Assembly (NCBI GenBank): GCA_030062745.1
Contig: CP099841.1
Span: 23,563,398 to 23,627,397 of the forward strand
Length of the DNA stretch: 64,000 bases
From: Capitulum mitella
Taxonomy: Eukaryota; Arthropoda; Thecostraca; Pollicipedomorpha; Pollicipedidae
Reading direction: 5' to 3'
Part shown: in pieces, positions 1 to 11,996 of the stretch
Layout: every line of letters starts with the position of its first letter
How positions within the stretch are numbered: position 1 is the stretch's first letter
Program-made: the position numbers and the translations under genes
Notes under the pieces: model-generated
What the model saw: only the letters and a program-made list of their open reading frames with translations
The model's database searches: none
What the model was told of the DNA's origin: nothing

Positions 1-344
1 CGTTGTGGTCAGCTTTCAAAAGTGGGTGAAATGACACACAGCTGATAATGGTCAAACATTCGTCAAGAGCATTGTCCCTTCAACTGGACAGAGCGCCAGC
101 GAAGCCATTGGACTGAAAAGATTTGGAGCTGCTCTTATGACGAACCGCCCCGTGTTTAACCATCCGCGTCTTATGGCCGTCGGAGCTCTCGGCTTTAACA
201 GGCCGTTGCCTGTCTGGACTGCCAGACGGCTGCTCGGGGCGGGCGTATCACGGCCACCGAAACCTCCACCGAAACACGACAGAGAGCGGCAGCGCTGAGG
301 CCTAAACACGGAACCCGCGTCCGTCGGCGGCGGTGGCGGCGGCG

Positions 345-495
345 GTCGACCGTCTGACGCGGGCCGCTCCCAGCCCGGTCGACCGTCTGACGCGGGCCGC
401 TCCCAGCCCGGCCGACCGTCCGACGCGGGCCGCTCCCAGCCCGGCCGACCGTCCGATGCGGGCCGCTCCCAGCCCGGTCGACCGTCCGACGCAGG
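345..495. repeat. 33-bp tandem repeat, about 4.5 copies
   Basis: Copies start at 345, 378, 411, 444 and 477 (last partial). They differ by a few C/T changes. The unit begins GTCGACCGTCTGACGCGGGC and ends CAGCCCG. Because 33 is a multiple of three, the array reads as repeated peptides in several frames on both strands, which explains the overlapping open frames there. Confidence 0.95.
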
Positions 496-2788
496 CCGGC
501 TCTGGGCGCGGCCGGCCGGCCGGCTCGTTACCCGCCGGACGGCCGACCGCGTTTGATGGGCTCCGTCGTCCGGCAGCCATCGCCGGCCGGTCATGGCCGC
601 GCGTCCGGCCGCGCATCGGCCTGGCGCCATGTTTATTACCGCCGGCCGGCCGCGGCCGACCGCCGCCGTCTTAATCGACGTTCAGACAGACGCCCGGATC
701 GAGACCGCGCGGCGACGGCGGCCGGCCGGCGGCGGGGCGCCACCCTGACTCACGGCAGCCAGCGGCGGCGCCGGCCGCCGGTCCCAGGCCTGCACGGGCC
801 CGGCAGCCGGCTTACTGTCGCGTCCCGTCAGCGCCGGACCCTCGCCGGCCGCCGCCCCACACGAGATTCATCCCGCGCCATTTACGTCGCGCCGGCGGCA
901 AACGTGGCGCGCGGCCGCCTGTAAAAACGTCCGGCGAGCGGCGGCGCCGTACTCGCCGCGATTTCCCCGAGGACGCCGGCGGCGGTCCGTCCGCTTTATA
1001 GATTTTCGCCGCGGAATATCTAATCGCGCAGAAATCCCAACTATCGTCGTTTACGTCTGGCCTTGTGATTTACGTCGGCTTTGGCCGGCTTTAATATCTA
1101 AATTGAAAGGGCGGTTAGCCGGCGGGGTGTGGACCGGACAGGCCGGGCGAGGAGGCCGGGGATCACGCCGCCGCCGACAGGCCGCCGCGGCAGGGAGCGC
1201 CGCCGCCTCCCTGCCCCGGGGACCGGCCGGACAGCGGCCGCCGCTGCACGGGCCCTCTCATCTCCCGAGTGCTGGCTCTGCTCGCTCTGCTGGGATGAGG
1301 TCGCTGGCCGGTGCGCCCTGCGCGCGGAAACGTAATGGCGGTGCATTTGTTTCGGTGGCGTTCCGGTGAGGGCCCGATGGTTTCTGCCGCGGGCGTCAGA
1401 TCGGAAATGATGACCTCGAGGGTTTTTATTGCAGGCGTCAGCCGCAAAGGGCTGTTTTTGGCCGACGCTATCAGGCCGGATGCCGGTCTGTTATCATCCG
1501 CTCTCCACCCATTCACACCAGGGTGAGGGCAGCTTTTTGTGCGTAATATGCACGCACCCCTGAAACCAGAACACTTTGCACTCTGAACATGAGGCACCGT
1601 GACCGACAAAAGCAGCGGAGCGGGAAACACGTCACCATAACAAAGCAACGCATTGTCTTTCGTGCATGAAAAACAAAGCCCGGCTCTACCACATCCAGGG
1701 CGAACCATGGGTCATCTGACGCTCAGTGAGATTCCAAGGCTTCCGGGTCGGCGGCAGTGAGTCAATCCGAGCATCTCCTAAGTAAAACACGTCTGCAAAG
1801 GAAACGATCATCCCGTCCTTTCCCGACGTGGTCCCGCTGAGCTCCCCGTCCCGGGACCGCCGGCTCGGCTGGCGGCACGATTAATCGGGGACCAGTCGTC
1901 CGGGAGACTGACAGGCCCATAAAGCCCTCTCCCGCACACTTACCCATTCAGAGCACACGGCGGTGTCTGGAGTTGAGCCTAATGAGTTACACCCCGCCGA
2001 CTTCACAAAGCGCTGGCTCGGCTCGCCGCATTACGAGCCGGTCAAGCGTTAGACGGAGCCGCGGTTGGGGCGATGCCGACGGCCCTACCAGCCACAGAAC
2101 CCCCTCCACCCCTACCCCCAACCCAGCCCCGCCGTCCGACTCTGGTCAGAAGAACGGCCCCCATCAACCACAACTACGATCCCATCAGGAGTAGCACGTC
2201 ATCTCTAATGTTTCCAGGCCACGTTCTCCCACGAAGGAACAACGATATCGCCACTTCGGGAGCATGAGTCCGTGTCATCATCTTTTTTGCAAGCATTCGC
2301 GACACACTGTTACAGCAGGAACACCGATATATCGTGCCGATCCTACGGCCGCGCGCCATCCACACCCTTCAGCGCCCCCGTCCAAGACGCCACGCCAGTC
2401 GCCAGCGGACGTCGCGCCCCAGCCCGTCCGCGGCGCGCCAGGTGTGCCGGATTCGCCGCCGCCGCAGACGGCCCAGCTGAACCTGATCTCGGCGGCGACC
2501 GAGGTGGCGCCCGGGCGGCGGCGGCCGGCGCGGACTCAGGGCGTTGCGGGCCGGCCCGGCGGCGCCGGCCGCCCCGCCAGGTCAGAGCCGACCGCACCGC
2601 CTCCGCTCATGGTGGCCGGCCGGACATGCAGCTAACGAGCCTCATCCTCTGCTGGTCTCCATTAGCTGCCCGGCTACCTGGTCTAAATGATGGCAAGACG
2701 GATCTATATATCGGAAGAACAACGCAAAAACGACTAATGAGTATTGAGCTCCAACTCTGCTGTCCTCGTAAAAAAGATGGACTGTGTC

Positions 2789-2833
2789 ACGAGGCAAATG
2801 AGAATGTTTTTTTTCAACGAGGCAAATGAGAAT
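2789..2833. repeat. Short duplication, ACGAGGCAAATGAGAAT twice
   Basis: Two identical 17-bp copies with a 28-bp period, separated by a T-rich linker; a degenerate third partial copy (AAGGCAAAGAGAT) follows. Confidence 0.8.
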
Positions 2834-2973
2834 TTCACAAGGCAAAGAGATGCAAAGGTCATCACGCGACTCGCGGTCGAGACGAGACCGTCGCGAGGCA
2901 TGCTGTGTGCATCCTACTCAGTTTTAAGAGTTCTACCACCAATTATATGCGGCCTACTGAGTCAATACGTTCA

Positions 2974-3040
2974 AAAACCAAGCCCACAATGTGCAATCTT
3001 TTCAGCAAAAACCAAGCCTACAATGCGCAGCCTTTCCAGC
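2974..3040. repeat. 33/34-bp tandem duplication
   Basis: Two diverged copies of a unit beginning AAAACCAAGCC and ending TTTCAGC or TTTCCAGC. Confidence 0.8.
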
Positions 3041-5015
3041 AGGCGACAGCGTTCCGTTCCGGGCTAGAATGAAAACATACATTCAGCTAAAAAATTATCC
3101 AACTGGGAATGCTTGCCGCATTACGGGCTAGTACCCGCCTCGATGTCTCCATTTTCAGTTGAAATCAGCATTCATCAGCCTCCCCAATTTGCTCTTTTTC
3201 ATCGATGATATTGTGCGCGCCGCCCTAATACGCCTCCTGGGGCGGCCGTATTACCCGCTGGAAGGGAGCTCAGGCCGCCGCGGAAAACGGAGGCGCCGCG
3301 AACGCCAGGTCACGTGGCCGGGTTCAGTGAACGGCCAATAATGGCATCGCGCGCCGCCCTCCCGCTCTCTTTTGTCGGCTGGCTTATGATTGACACATGG
3401 AAATTGTAGCGGCCGCGGCCCGGCGGCCGGAGCGGCGGCGGCGGCCGGGGACGGGCCGGCGGGGCAGCGGAACGGCCCACCGTGGCGGCGCCGTACCCCG
3501 ACGGCATTTCCGCCGTCCTCCGGCGGAACGGTCCACCGGCTGAGCCGCACCGGACGCCGCCGAAAACCAGCAAAATCCACCCATCGCGAATTTGATACGT
3601 GTAACATCGCCGCACGACTCTGACAAAACTTGCGCTGCATTTCGGGCATGGAACGCGTGTGGTTTTAACTTTCAAAAACAGCTTGGCCCAAAACAAACGG
3701 GGTTTGGACGGCATAACCCACGCGTCTAAAGCCTTTTTAACTTGTGGTTCCCCCTGGGAGCACGCGCTGAAAGCCAGCGAGGCACGAGAGAAAGAGGTGG
3801 TTGTCCCAGACTGCCAATAAAGCACGAGTGGCCGGGGACCAGAGACGAGTTTTCCGCCTGGGCTGCCCATAAAGACGGCACCCTCTGTTTGCCCCGGGTC
3901 CGGCGGGAGGCGCGGGGCCGGGACGCAGCGTCGCGGCACCACTGCCTGGTGACACGGACCTCAGACGGCGCGGTGGACCGGCCGGGGGTCAGCAGCGGCC
4001 ACAGCGTCAGACACAGACACAGTACAGACTACAGCACAGTCCCGCCCAACCGAACACAGCGGTGACAGCACGGCCGGAGCCAGGAACAGCCACTGAAGAC
4101 GATAGACGGTGGCACGGCACAGTCTGGATTGTAACACATCCCGATGGCGCCCGACAATGCCAGACAGACACAGAGGGTACTTAAACACTTCTTGACATCA
4201 GGTTAAATGAAACTGTAGACTGTAAGAGGCCTTTAGATTACGTGGCGCGCTCCTCAACCCACTGTACTACTTGCGCGAATAAACTTACGGGGCCATCGCT
4301 CATTATTTAGCCATGGTGGACGACAAGGCGAAGGCGATGGCACACAAACACAAACACATGCGGATGCATAAGGCACAAGTTATATCGCACTTTTCTCAAC
4401 AGGGGCATTTGGGATTTGGCGAGGATGGAAGTTAAAAGAGCAGCATATCGTATCGCATACGGCATTCCGCAGGAGAAAGCCAGGCTTGTTGTCTGAAAAT
4501 TATCCTCGGAGACCGCCAACCGTCCCCCCCCCCCCTGCCGAGAGACAGTAAACGAACTCAGATGGAAGCCCCGGGCCAGCTCCGATCGTCCCGAGATAGT
4601 CAAATCCAATGACAGTCCCTGAATGAAGATGTCAGCTGCCATTACTTTACCCAAATGGATAGCCACCGCAGACCACAAAAATGGTGGGTCATAGGTTGAG
4701 TTATAGAGATATACATGGTCCGCTCACCACGCGGTGTATAATAAACAAAAATGAATTATCGGGCAATTAAGAGGAACATTTTCACGACCGCTGACGCACG
4801 GCCGGCACAGCCGACAAATCATCCGGTGACCAGATCTTGGCGCCGCGCTGGGATACAGACGTAGCCCTAATGAACGGCAGCAGACCTTGACCACGGCGGG
4901 CCGGAGGGCGTGACGGTTTTCCGGACCGCCAGACCCGCGCCTGCCGGCCCCGCTGACGCCGCGCTGACGTCATCTGCGGGTCCTCGCGGCGCGGTCCCGG
5001 CGCGGCGGTACTCAC

Positions 5016-5123
5016 GTAGATCACCCAGTCCTTGGGGTTGTGGGCGTTGGTGCCGCACACGTAGAGCCGGCTGCCGTCGCCCATCGGCTGGATGACGCGG
5101 ATGTGGTTGCGGCAGTCGTAGTG
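5016..5123 (-). CDS. Sema2a: Semaphorin-2A coding exon 5: sema-domain strands with YDC and YVCGTNA motifs
   Basis: Thirty-six codons in phase 0 at both ends, starting HYDCRNHIRVIQ, containing GDGSRLYVCGTNA and ending NPKDWVIY. These are near-invariant words of insect and crustacean Semaphorin-2A; the two Cys are conserved sema-domain cysteines. The acceptor is CCTGTGTTTCAG and the donor is a consensus GTGAGT. Codons end almost uniformly in G or C, in keeping with the local base composition and with purifying selection. The protein should continue with Ala-Asn-Leu-Thr in the next exon; I searched the 5 kb to the left by eye without finding it, so the following intron probably extends past the window edge. 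Confidence 0.96.
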
Positions 5124-7847
5124 CTGAAACACAGGAGGCCGCCGCCAGTCAGTCGGCGCTGCGATCCCACGTGCGATCGTCTCACGGGTTCAGAGGTCTC
5201 ACGGCTCGGCGACACGACTGCAGACGGCGCGGCGTGGCCAGAGTGGACCGCGGCCAGATAACTGAACGCTCGCTGCAGCGTCCAGCACGTGATCCGGCCT
5301 TACAAAACGGCCAGTGTTGGCAGTCTCATCAAACTACGACCGCTTTAAACGAGACGCTCCGCAAACAAAACGAGCATGCATGTTCCGTTCACTCCTTGCC
5401 AAGGCCATTCATCACGTCACGCCAGCAATGGCACCTTCGTTCCGCTGTGATTTACTGCAGAAGGGTTGTACAAATGGTCTACATAATGACGGCATATAAG
5501 GCCACTGCCGACTTTATGGCCGACGGCATGCTATCGACGACGCGCCGCCTCGGGCGGGACCGTATCGCCGCAGATGCGCCCCCAGAACACCAGCGTGCCC
5601 AGCGGCGTCCAGAACGTGGCCCGAGCTCCCGATACAAGCAGCCGCCGCCATCCTGATCAGACGATCCGACTCCCCCCGCGGACCACGTGGCACCTGGCTC
5701 GGTGCGGACCGGCGGAGTCGGCCCGGGCCCGACTCGCGGCCACATCACGCCTCCTCACGCCGGCGGGACGCCAAAGCTCCACGTCTATGTCGGAGGATCG
5801 ACGCAGACATGGACAGACCGACGGGACAGGGCGGTGGCCAGGCCGGGGACCGTGGCGCGGGCGCCGGCCGCCGCGCGCGCGCCGCTTATTCAGCGCCGGT
5901 CATTTGTCATGCGGCCCGGCCCGGCCCGGCGCCGACCGCATGCAAACCGACTGTAAAGGCGGATGTGCAACACGCCGGAGCGGCCCGGCGCCGCTCAGCC
6001 CGCGGACATGCGCTGCAGCGACGATTAATCGGCGCTCGGCGGCGCGGCGAGCAGATGGCGCGGGCTGACGCGGTCGGCGCGACGCTGACGCCGGCAGCGA
6101 GGAGGCCGCTTCACCGCGCCGCCGACAGCACAGAGCGTCGCCGACGGCGCCGGCGACGCCGGGTCCACGCCCCGAGCGGCCGTCAGCCGAGCCGTCGTCC
6201 TCCGCGGCTGCCGCGACCGGCCGGCGGCCCGCGGCGTCAGCAGCGCCGGCGGGCAGGTGTCAGGTCGCGGCGCCTGGGGCCGTCCCGGCGGACCGGCCGG
6301 GCGCCGCCGGCCGTTAGACAGAGGAATGGCCCGGCCGGCAGGCCGCCGCCGATCCGTCACCTGTCCGGCCGCCGCCCGGAGCTGCCGTTCGGCGCCCGAG
6401 GGCATTAGCTCACCAGAGACGGCATTAGCTCGGCAGAGGTCACCAGGGAACGGAAGCAGCCGGCCGAATGGCGGAAATCTAGCAGGGCACGGAAGCAGCC
6501 TTCACAGAGTGACTGCAGTTCAGAAGGGAGTAAAACCAGCGCTCTCGGAACAGCAGCAGCTTGTCAAGGAACAGCTCCAGCTCCAGTCCCAGCCCCAGCC
6601 TCAGCCCCTTCCTCACCCCCGCAGTTCAGCTGCAAACAGTGATCGTCCGCAGCAGCGTTACTGCATAAGCTTCTATACGAAGCCGTACATTAGTCGGTAC
6701 GTGGTTCAAATCTCAGAGGCAGTGTCAAAACAGGCAGTGACAAGCGACCTTCACAACCCGGGTCTAAATCTGAATCTGCGACGTCCAGCAGTCCTTAAGA
6801 GTGGGCGTACGGGGGACCAGCAACCGTTTCTCGATCCTACGGTTCCTGAATCGAGCCCCTCAGGGTCGCGGCCCCAGACGGACCGACGAGAGACGAGACA
6901 CCGGACAGATCAGATACTTTCGGAGCTTTGAACCGCGCACCGACAAAGGCAGGGCTTCGTGTAGTAGCTGCGTCCCCTAATGGACTGAGAGAGGATTGGA
7001 AGCGTCCATATTTAGCACGGCACGAGTAGGACGGGGCTAAAACAGCACTAAAGCACGGCCTGGCATCATACGGCTCGACGGGACGTGCTCCGTGACAAAT
7101 GGGCCCTCCAGGGCAACAGGGTGTGCCTCAAAACAGCGGCCGTGAGCGGAGACAATAAATCCTGGCGAACGTCGGGCGCGCGCCACGCGGCCGACGCAGA
7201 CCGGCCGCCGCCGAGCGCGGCCCGCTGCCGGAATGCAGCCAGTGCCCGAAAATGAAATACGACAGCCGACCGGGCCGCCGTGTCGCTGGGAACATCCGGC
7301 CTTGATTTTCACCCGTCGGGCACGCGAGCGGCTCGTCGACTGGACGCTCGCAGCCGCAAGTGCATTCCAGCTGCGGGCCACGTGCGTAAGCCGCCACGCA
7401 GCCCCAGGCCGGGCGACACGCGACACCACACCGCGCCCCGCGCTTTAATTCCGCCCTAATTGCGCTCTTGTACCGGTTGAATGCAACATGCTTAATTAAG
7501 AAGTGGGGCGGCAAAATCATTAATAAATACAGCCCTCACCATTAATCCTGGCGTCCGATGTGACTTAAACAGCGGCTGGCGTCCCCGAGCCCGCTCCCCT
7601 GGCTCGGCGCCGGTAAAAGCCAGCGTCATTTTTCAGTCGGCATGCGAGCGGATCGTTAAGCCCGCGGCCGTCCGGTTGTGTCGACAGATCGTCCCAAAGA
7701 AGTTGACGATAATTGCGCGAAAAACCGGGCGGCGCGGCGCGGCGCTGCGCCGGCAGCCGCTGAGCAATGGCTCCGGCCGGCCCACCGGCGGCCCGACAGA
7801 TGACGCCGCAGATCGACCCCGAGCGACGGCCGCCGCCACCGAGGAGC

Positions 7848-8256
7848 GACAAACGGACCGCCGCCACCGCCGCCAGGGGGGGGGGACAAACGGACTGCCG
7901 CCAGGGGGACAAACGGACCATCGCCGCCGCCGCCAGGGGGGACAAACGGACCACCGCCGCCTGCGCCAGGGGGAGGACAAACGGACCACCGCCGCCTCCA
8001 CCAGGGGGGACAAACGGACCACCGCCGCCTGCGCCAGGGGGAGGACAAACGGACCATCGCCGCCTCCACCAGGGGGGACAAACGGACCACCGCTGCCTGC
8101 GCCAGGAGGGAGGACAAACCGCCGCCTCCACCAGGGGGGACAAACGGGCCGCCGCCGCCTCCACCAAAGGGGGATAAACGGACCATCGCCGCCTCCACCA
8201 GGGGGGGGGGGACAAATGGACATTGCCGCCTCCGCCGGAGGGGGACAAACGGGCCT
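7848..8256. repeat. Minisatellite with about 13 GACAAACGG-containing units
   Basis: Variable units of roughly 27-36 bp carry GACAAACGGACC, then CCGCCGCC-type triplets, then a CAGGGGG run. Unit length varies through the G run and triplet number. On both strands it reads as Pro/Gly-rich open frames exceeding 200 codons, which I treat as by-products. A G10 run occurs near 8201-8210. Confidence 0.93.
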
Positions 8257-10665
8257 CGGCCTCTCCCGCAAGGACGAAAAACGGCCGGCATGATCCATCC
8301 GGTGGCCTCGGCCAGACGTCAGCGGCGGGCGATTTCAAGCCGCGCACACCGGTCAGACGGAGGCTTGCCGCGGATCAAAAGACCGAACGCATTCACAGCA
8401 GAAAAAGCATCTTCAAAGAGACTCCGACACAGCCGCCGGCCCGACGCTGGTTCGCGGCGCACGAACGGCGCGGAGCGCTCGACCAGCGGAGTGGATCCGA
8501 CCTGCTTCGCCGCCGCCGCCGCTGCCGCTGGCGGAGAGCTCCGACACAAAGACCGACGCAGCCAGAGTCCAACACGCGGCGAAAAACCGCGCCAGCGGCC
8601 GGCGGCACGCGGACTGGCCGACAGAACACTTCAAAGACCGGCCACGCCGGCGAGGAACAAAGAACGGAGCTGAGCGGATGCAGCGACAGAGGGCGTCGTT
8701 CGGGCCTGATTGCGTTGACAGCCGCCGGTCCGCCCTCTCAGAGAGCACCTCACCTTGTCGCCGGAGCTTTGAAGCATCAAGGACCGAGAGCTGACGGACG
8801 ATGTCGATAAACAGAGGGCAAAAAGGCGCATTGTGAGATGCCGGACGCCACAAGCAGTGCGCCCACAAAAACGACCCACATGGCCGCGCACGCGCGCATC
8901 TGCGATCCAGTCCGCCGACGCACGAGCGCGGCGACGAACAGTACACACTCGCACAAACAGGCGGGGACGGAAATAAACATCCGCGGCGGCCGGCGCGTAA
9001 TGGAGCCGATTCCTCCGTGATTTCCCTCCGGCTGGCCGCTGTATTATTCATGCAGGCCGAACAGCGCGGATGCGGCGGCCGACTTCATTTACGCGGCCAT
9101 TGATCAGAGATCCATGATCAATGCTCGGCCAACAGGCGGTCAGCGGCGGCGCCCGGGGCCGTGTACCCCCGGGCCCCCTCCTCCCCCCTCCGCCGCCGGC
9201 TCCCGAACCATGTACAGAGAGGGGCGGCTGTGTCGATTTCCAATGGTGGCCAGACGGCGTGGAGGGAACAGTTACGGACCATTGCGGCCGGAGGCGGCAC
9301 AATCTGTCCCGGGCGGAGGGGCGACGGTCTCAGTCTGCGGCCTGTTCTGGGAAGGGGGGCGAAGGCCTCAGTCTGCACCCTCAGGGCACGGACGGACCGC
9401 GGCGAGCCTGCACCCGCCCGCCGCGGGCCGAAGCCGGAGCCGCAGGACGCCAGTTTTGTGCACGAGAGCCGAGTACCCCGCGAACTGGGTACCGACAGCG
9501 CGACGAGTGATTCTTCCACTCGCTGCAGACAGGCTGCAAGCCTCGCCATTGGGCCCGTCATGAGTCACTTGCCATGGGAAGCTCCCCCTGGGGTGGGCTC
9601 CAACCTCCCCCAGCTGTTGCATCCTGCGATTATCTCTTTATCTCCGTGGGAATGGATGCATAACGCTTCGACAATGGCCGTAAACGTGACGCGTCCAGCC
9701 AAGCATCAAATGACCCTGGTGAATGCGGCCGGTTCATGCACGGGCCACCTGGCGGCGGTGGAGGTGAACGCGTCGTACAGTCGGGAGTCCCTCGCTGCGT
9801 CAATGTCCGGGAGAGTGCCAGTACGCGTCCTGTGTCAACAAAAGTCACATTATCGTTAATGGCACACTCTATAGGGGTTACTCGTGCACGAGCCGTTCAT
9901 CCGCGTGAGTGTCAATATTACTTTTCTATGCTCCGACGCGCGTGAAATCGATTGAAAACATTGCGTCTCCAACATGTGCACCACCACCGGGGTTACACAG
10001 ATCACAAGTACCCTCATTCTTCCAGGCGGGGAAGGCCAAATAATTTTTACACTCCCCACTTTTATATCGCTTGTCTGTTCCTCCACCTGGTGACTAAAAC
10101 GAAATACATTCCTGTATTCATTTCCTCTGACAGCTAAAACAAGGTGGCCGAAATCCAAAAAGAGTTCAGGACTTAGGCTGGGTCTGGCGGCGATGTCCAT
10201 GGCCAACAGTTGGCAGTGTGTGGGAAAAGCCTCAGGAGCCGTGTCTCGCGCTGACCCGGACGCGCAGCCCGTTAGTGAGACGGCCCGGGGAGTCCGACTG
10301 ACCCCTTCGGTCAGACGCTGCTCGGCTGTGATGTCAGCCGCCATTGTCCGGCGGCCGGCGATCCGTCTCCATCAGCACGTCCGGGAGCGGCCGGTCGCCG
10401 TCCCCCCCCCCCCCTTCAGACAGACTCAGGACCCTCCTCCTCAAAGGGCGGAGGGAGGGGCCGGCCACCGGCGCCGGCCAGATCCGCCGCAGGCTTCGCG
10501 GCGGCGGCGACGGCGGCGGTGACAGGTCAGCCGCCCCCGCCTGCGCGCGTCGCGGCGCGCCGCCAACACCAACAGGAGACGTGCCCGGCGGACGGATAGC
10601 AGGCGATAGGCGAGCCGCCCCGCTGACTCCGACCTGGCAGCGCGGCCCGCCCAGCCCAGGGCGGT

Positions 10666-10694
10666 CCGGCCCGGCCCGGCCCGGCCCGGCCCGA
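10666..10694. repeat. CGGCC pentanucleotide microsatellite
   Basis: About six tandem CGGCC units, read in register from GGTCCGGCC to GGCCCGAG. Confidence 0.9.
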
Positions 10695-11933
10695 GCGGCG
10701 ACGGTCACCGGACGGACCCGCCGGCAGGCCGGCAAACTTGGGCAGCTGCCACCCCGCGCGCTGACGAAGAGAAAGACGCCGCCGGCGCGCCACCCCACGG
10801 AAATGGCGCCACGCGCGCCGCGGGGAAACGGCGCGGAAGACACACTGGCAGGAAATGCTGCACTTCCTGCCCGGCCGTCCGGAGGGGCCGGCTCTGATAA
10901 ACCTGCGGCCTCCGGCACAAAATCCAATTTGCAAAAAGTAAACGAAACAGCCAGATTTGCATGGAATATGGGCACGACGACACGACGAGAAATTAAACCC
11001 TTGCTGTTACAGAAGTAAATCCCGGAGAGAAAGTGGAAAAACGAGGCGGCGCACGGCGGCGTTTCATTGAAACGCACAGCCAGCCGCGCCGCAAAGCGGA
11101 TTATACAACTGAATTAAGCGCGTCGAGAGACGGTCCCACTGAGAGTGACCCGGCCGCCGGGCCGCCGGGCCCTGTCCCGGGCGCGACTGGCGCCGCCTGG
11201 CCTGCCGGCCGGCCGCCAGCTGACGTCTTGCGAGAGGCGGCCGAGCCGAAACTGTCGTCAAACGGGAGTCGGCCGGCTTTGCGGCCGGCGCGGCGCCGAG
11301 ATTTTTCAATTACGGCCGGATTAGGGCCGCCGGATTTACGTGGTGGTCGGCCGCGGCCGGCGCGGGACGAGGACGACAGGCCGCCGGACATTTCGCAGCT
11401 GGACGGAGGCCGCTGCCGCCCGGCGCGGAGCAGGTGATCGTGCCGCGCGGACGCCCCGTCAAAGATGCGGCGATACCGTGGCTCGACCAGAAGTTTCCGC
11501 TCATGGACGGGTGGAAAATGAGGACGATCATTGGGTGAAATAGCTGACATGTCGCTGTTTCGCAGTTTTCATATTGCTCCATTATTTTTATATGTCGTAT
11601 TACCCACATCACTACGTATTACTTTATTTCATATACAGACGAGAACTGCCGTCGGGTTCAGTCGATTGCTCTGACAGCAATGGTCAACTACCAGTACCAC
11701 CGACAACCAGATCAGTACACGCGTTCACGTCAAAACGGCTCCGATGTCCTTCCAATGTCCGGCGCCCTTCGCTAACCGGCCAGTTTTTCCTGATCACGTC
11801 ATCGACTGCCCTCGCCAGTAATTGCCGGTAATATGTCCGAGGCACGTCCGGCCAGACTGACAGGTTTCCGATACTGCTGACCTCGCCCGTAAGCGGCCCT
11901 CTGCATGTCGGCACCGCAGGCATGCGAGCTCAC

Positions 11934-11996
11934 CTGGTTTTTCCCTTTGGAAGTGCAGTCGCTGCTGCTGGTCGGCTCCAGAGACAGGGAATCTCT
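11934..11996 (-). CDS. Sema2a: Semaphorin-2A coding exon 4 (63-nt microexon)
   Basis: Exactly 21 codons in phase 0 at both ends: RDSLSLEPTSSSDCTSKGKN followed by Gln. It matches the class-2 segment in which Arg-Asp, Leu-Glu-Pro-Thr, a Cys, Ser-Lys-Gly-Lys and then the Tyr/Phe-Asp-Cys of the next exon occur in that order. The acceptor is CCCCCTGTTTCAG with a good pyrimidine tract; the donor is GTGAGC after CAG. The exon could be skipped without shifting frame, since its length is a multiple of three, but this would remove a conserved Cys. It is 1.76 kb from exon 3 and 6.8 kb from exon 5. An AGAG at the acceptor leaves a 2-nt ambiguity; only the first AG keeps the frame. Confidence 0.93.

Larger units (their letters stand above)
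1..5015. other. Presumed intron of Sema2a downstream of exon 5; no gene seen
   Basis: Apart from a 33-bp minisatellite at 0.3 kb and two small duplications near 2.8 and 3.0 kb, the region is unique GC-rich DNA. The longest frames (192 and 210 codons) overlap the repeat or CpG-rich DNA, have no recognisable motifs and conflict with frames on the other strand. I looked for the Ala-Asn-Leu-Thr-His and Gly-Leu-Gly-Ile-Ala-Lys-Cys words expected in the next semaphorin exon and did not find them. A run of eleven C lies near 4527. Confidence 0.6.
5124..11933. other. Sema2a intron 4 (6.8 kb); no gene seen
   Basis: Bounded by the exon 4 donor GTGAGC and the exon 5 acceptor TGTGTTTCAG, read on the minus strand. 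It holds the proline/glycine-like minisatellite at 7.85-8.26 kb, a CGGCC pentamer run near 10.67 kb and a C run near 10.40 kb. Open frames of 200-260 codons at 5.8-6.4 and 7.6-8.3 kb come from high GC content and from the repeat. Confidence 0.7.

Noticed and set aside
7565..8347. 260-codon minus-strand frame and partners on both strands
   Set aside because: Almost entirely made of the minisatellite; equally long frames exist on both strands.
11397..11538. Plus-strand frame with a protein-like run (VIVPRGRPVKDAAIPWLDQK)
   Set aside because: Short, no splice boundaries that fit, no family recognised, and GC-rich context.
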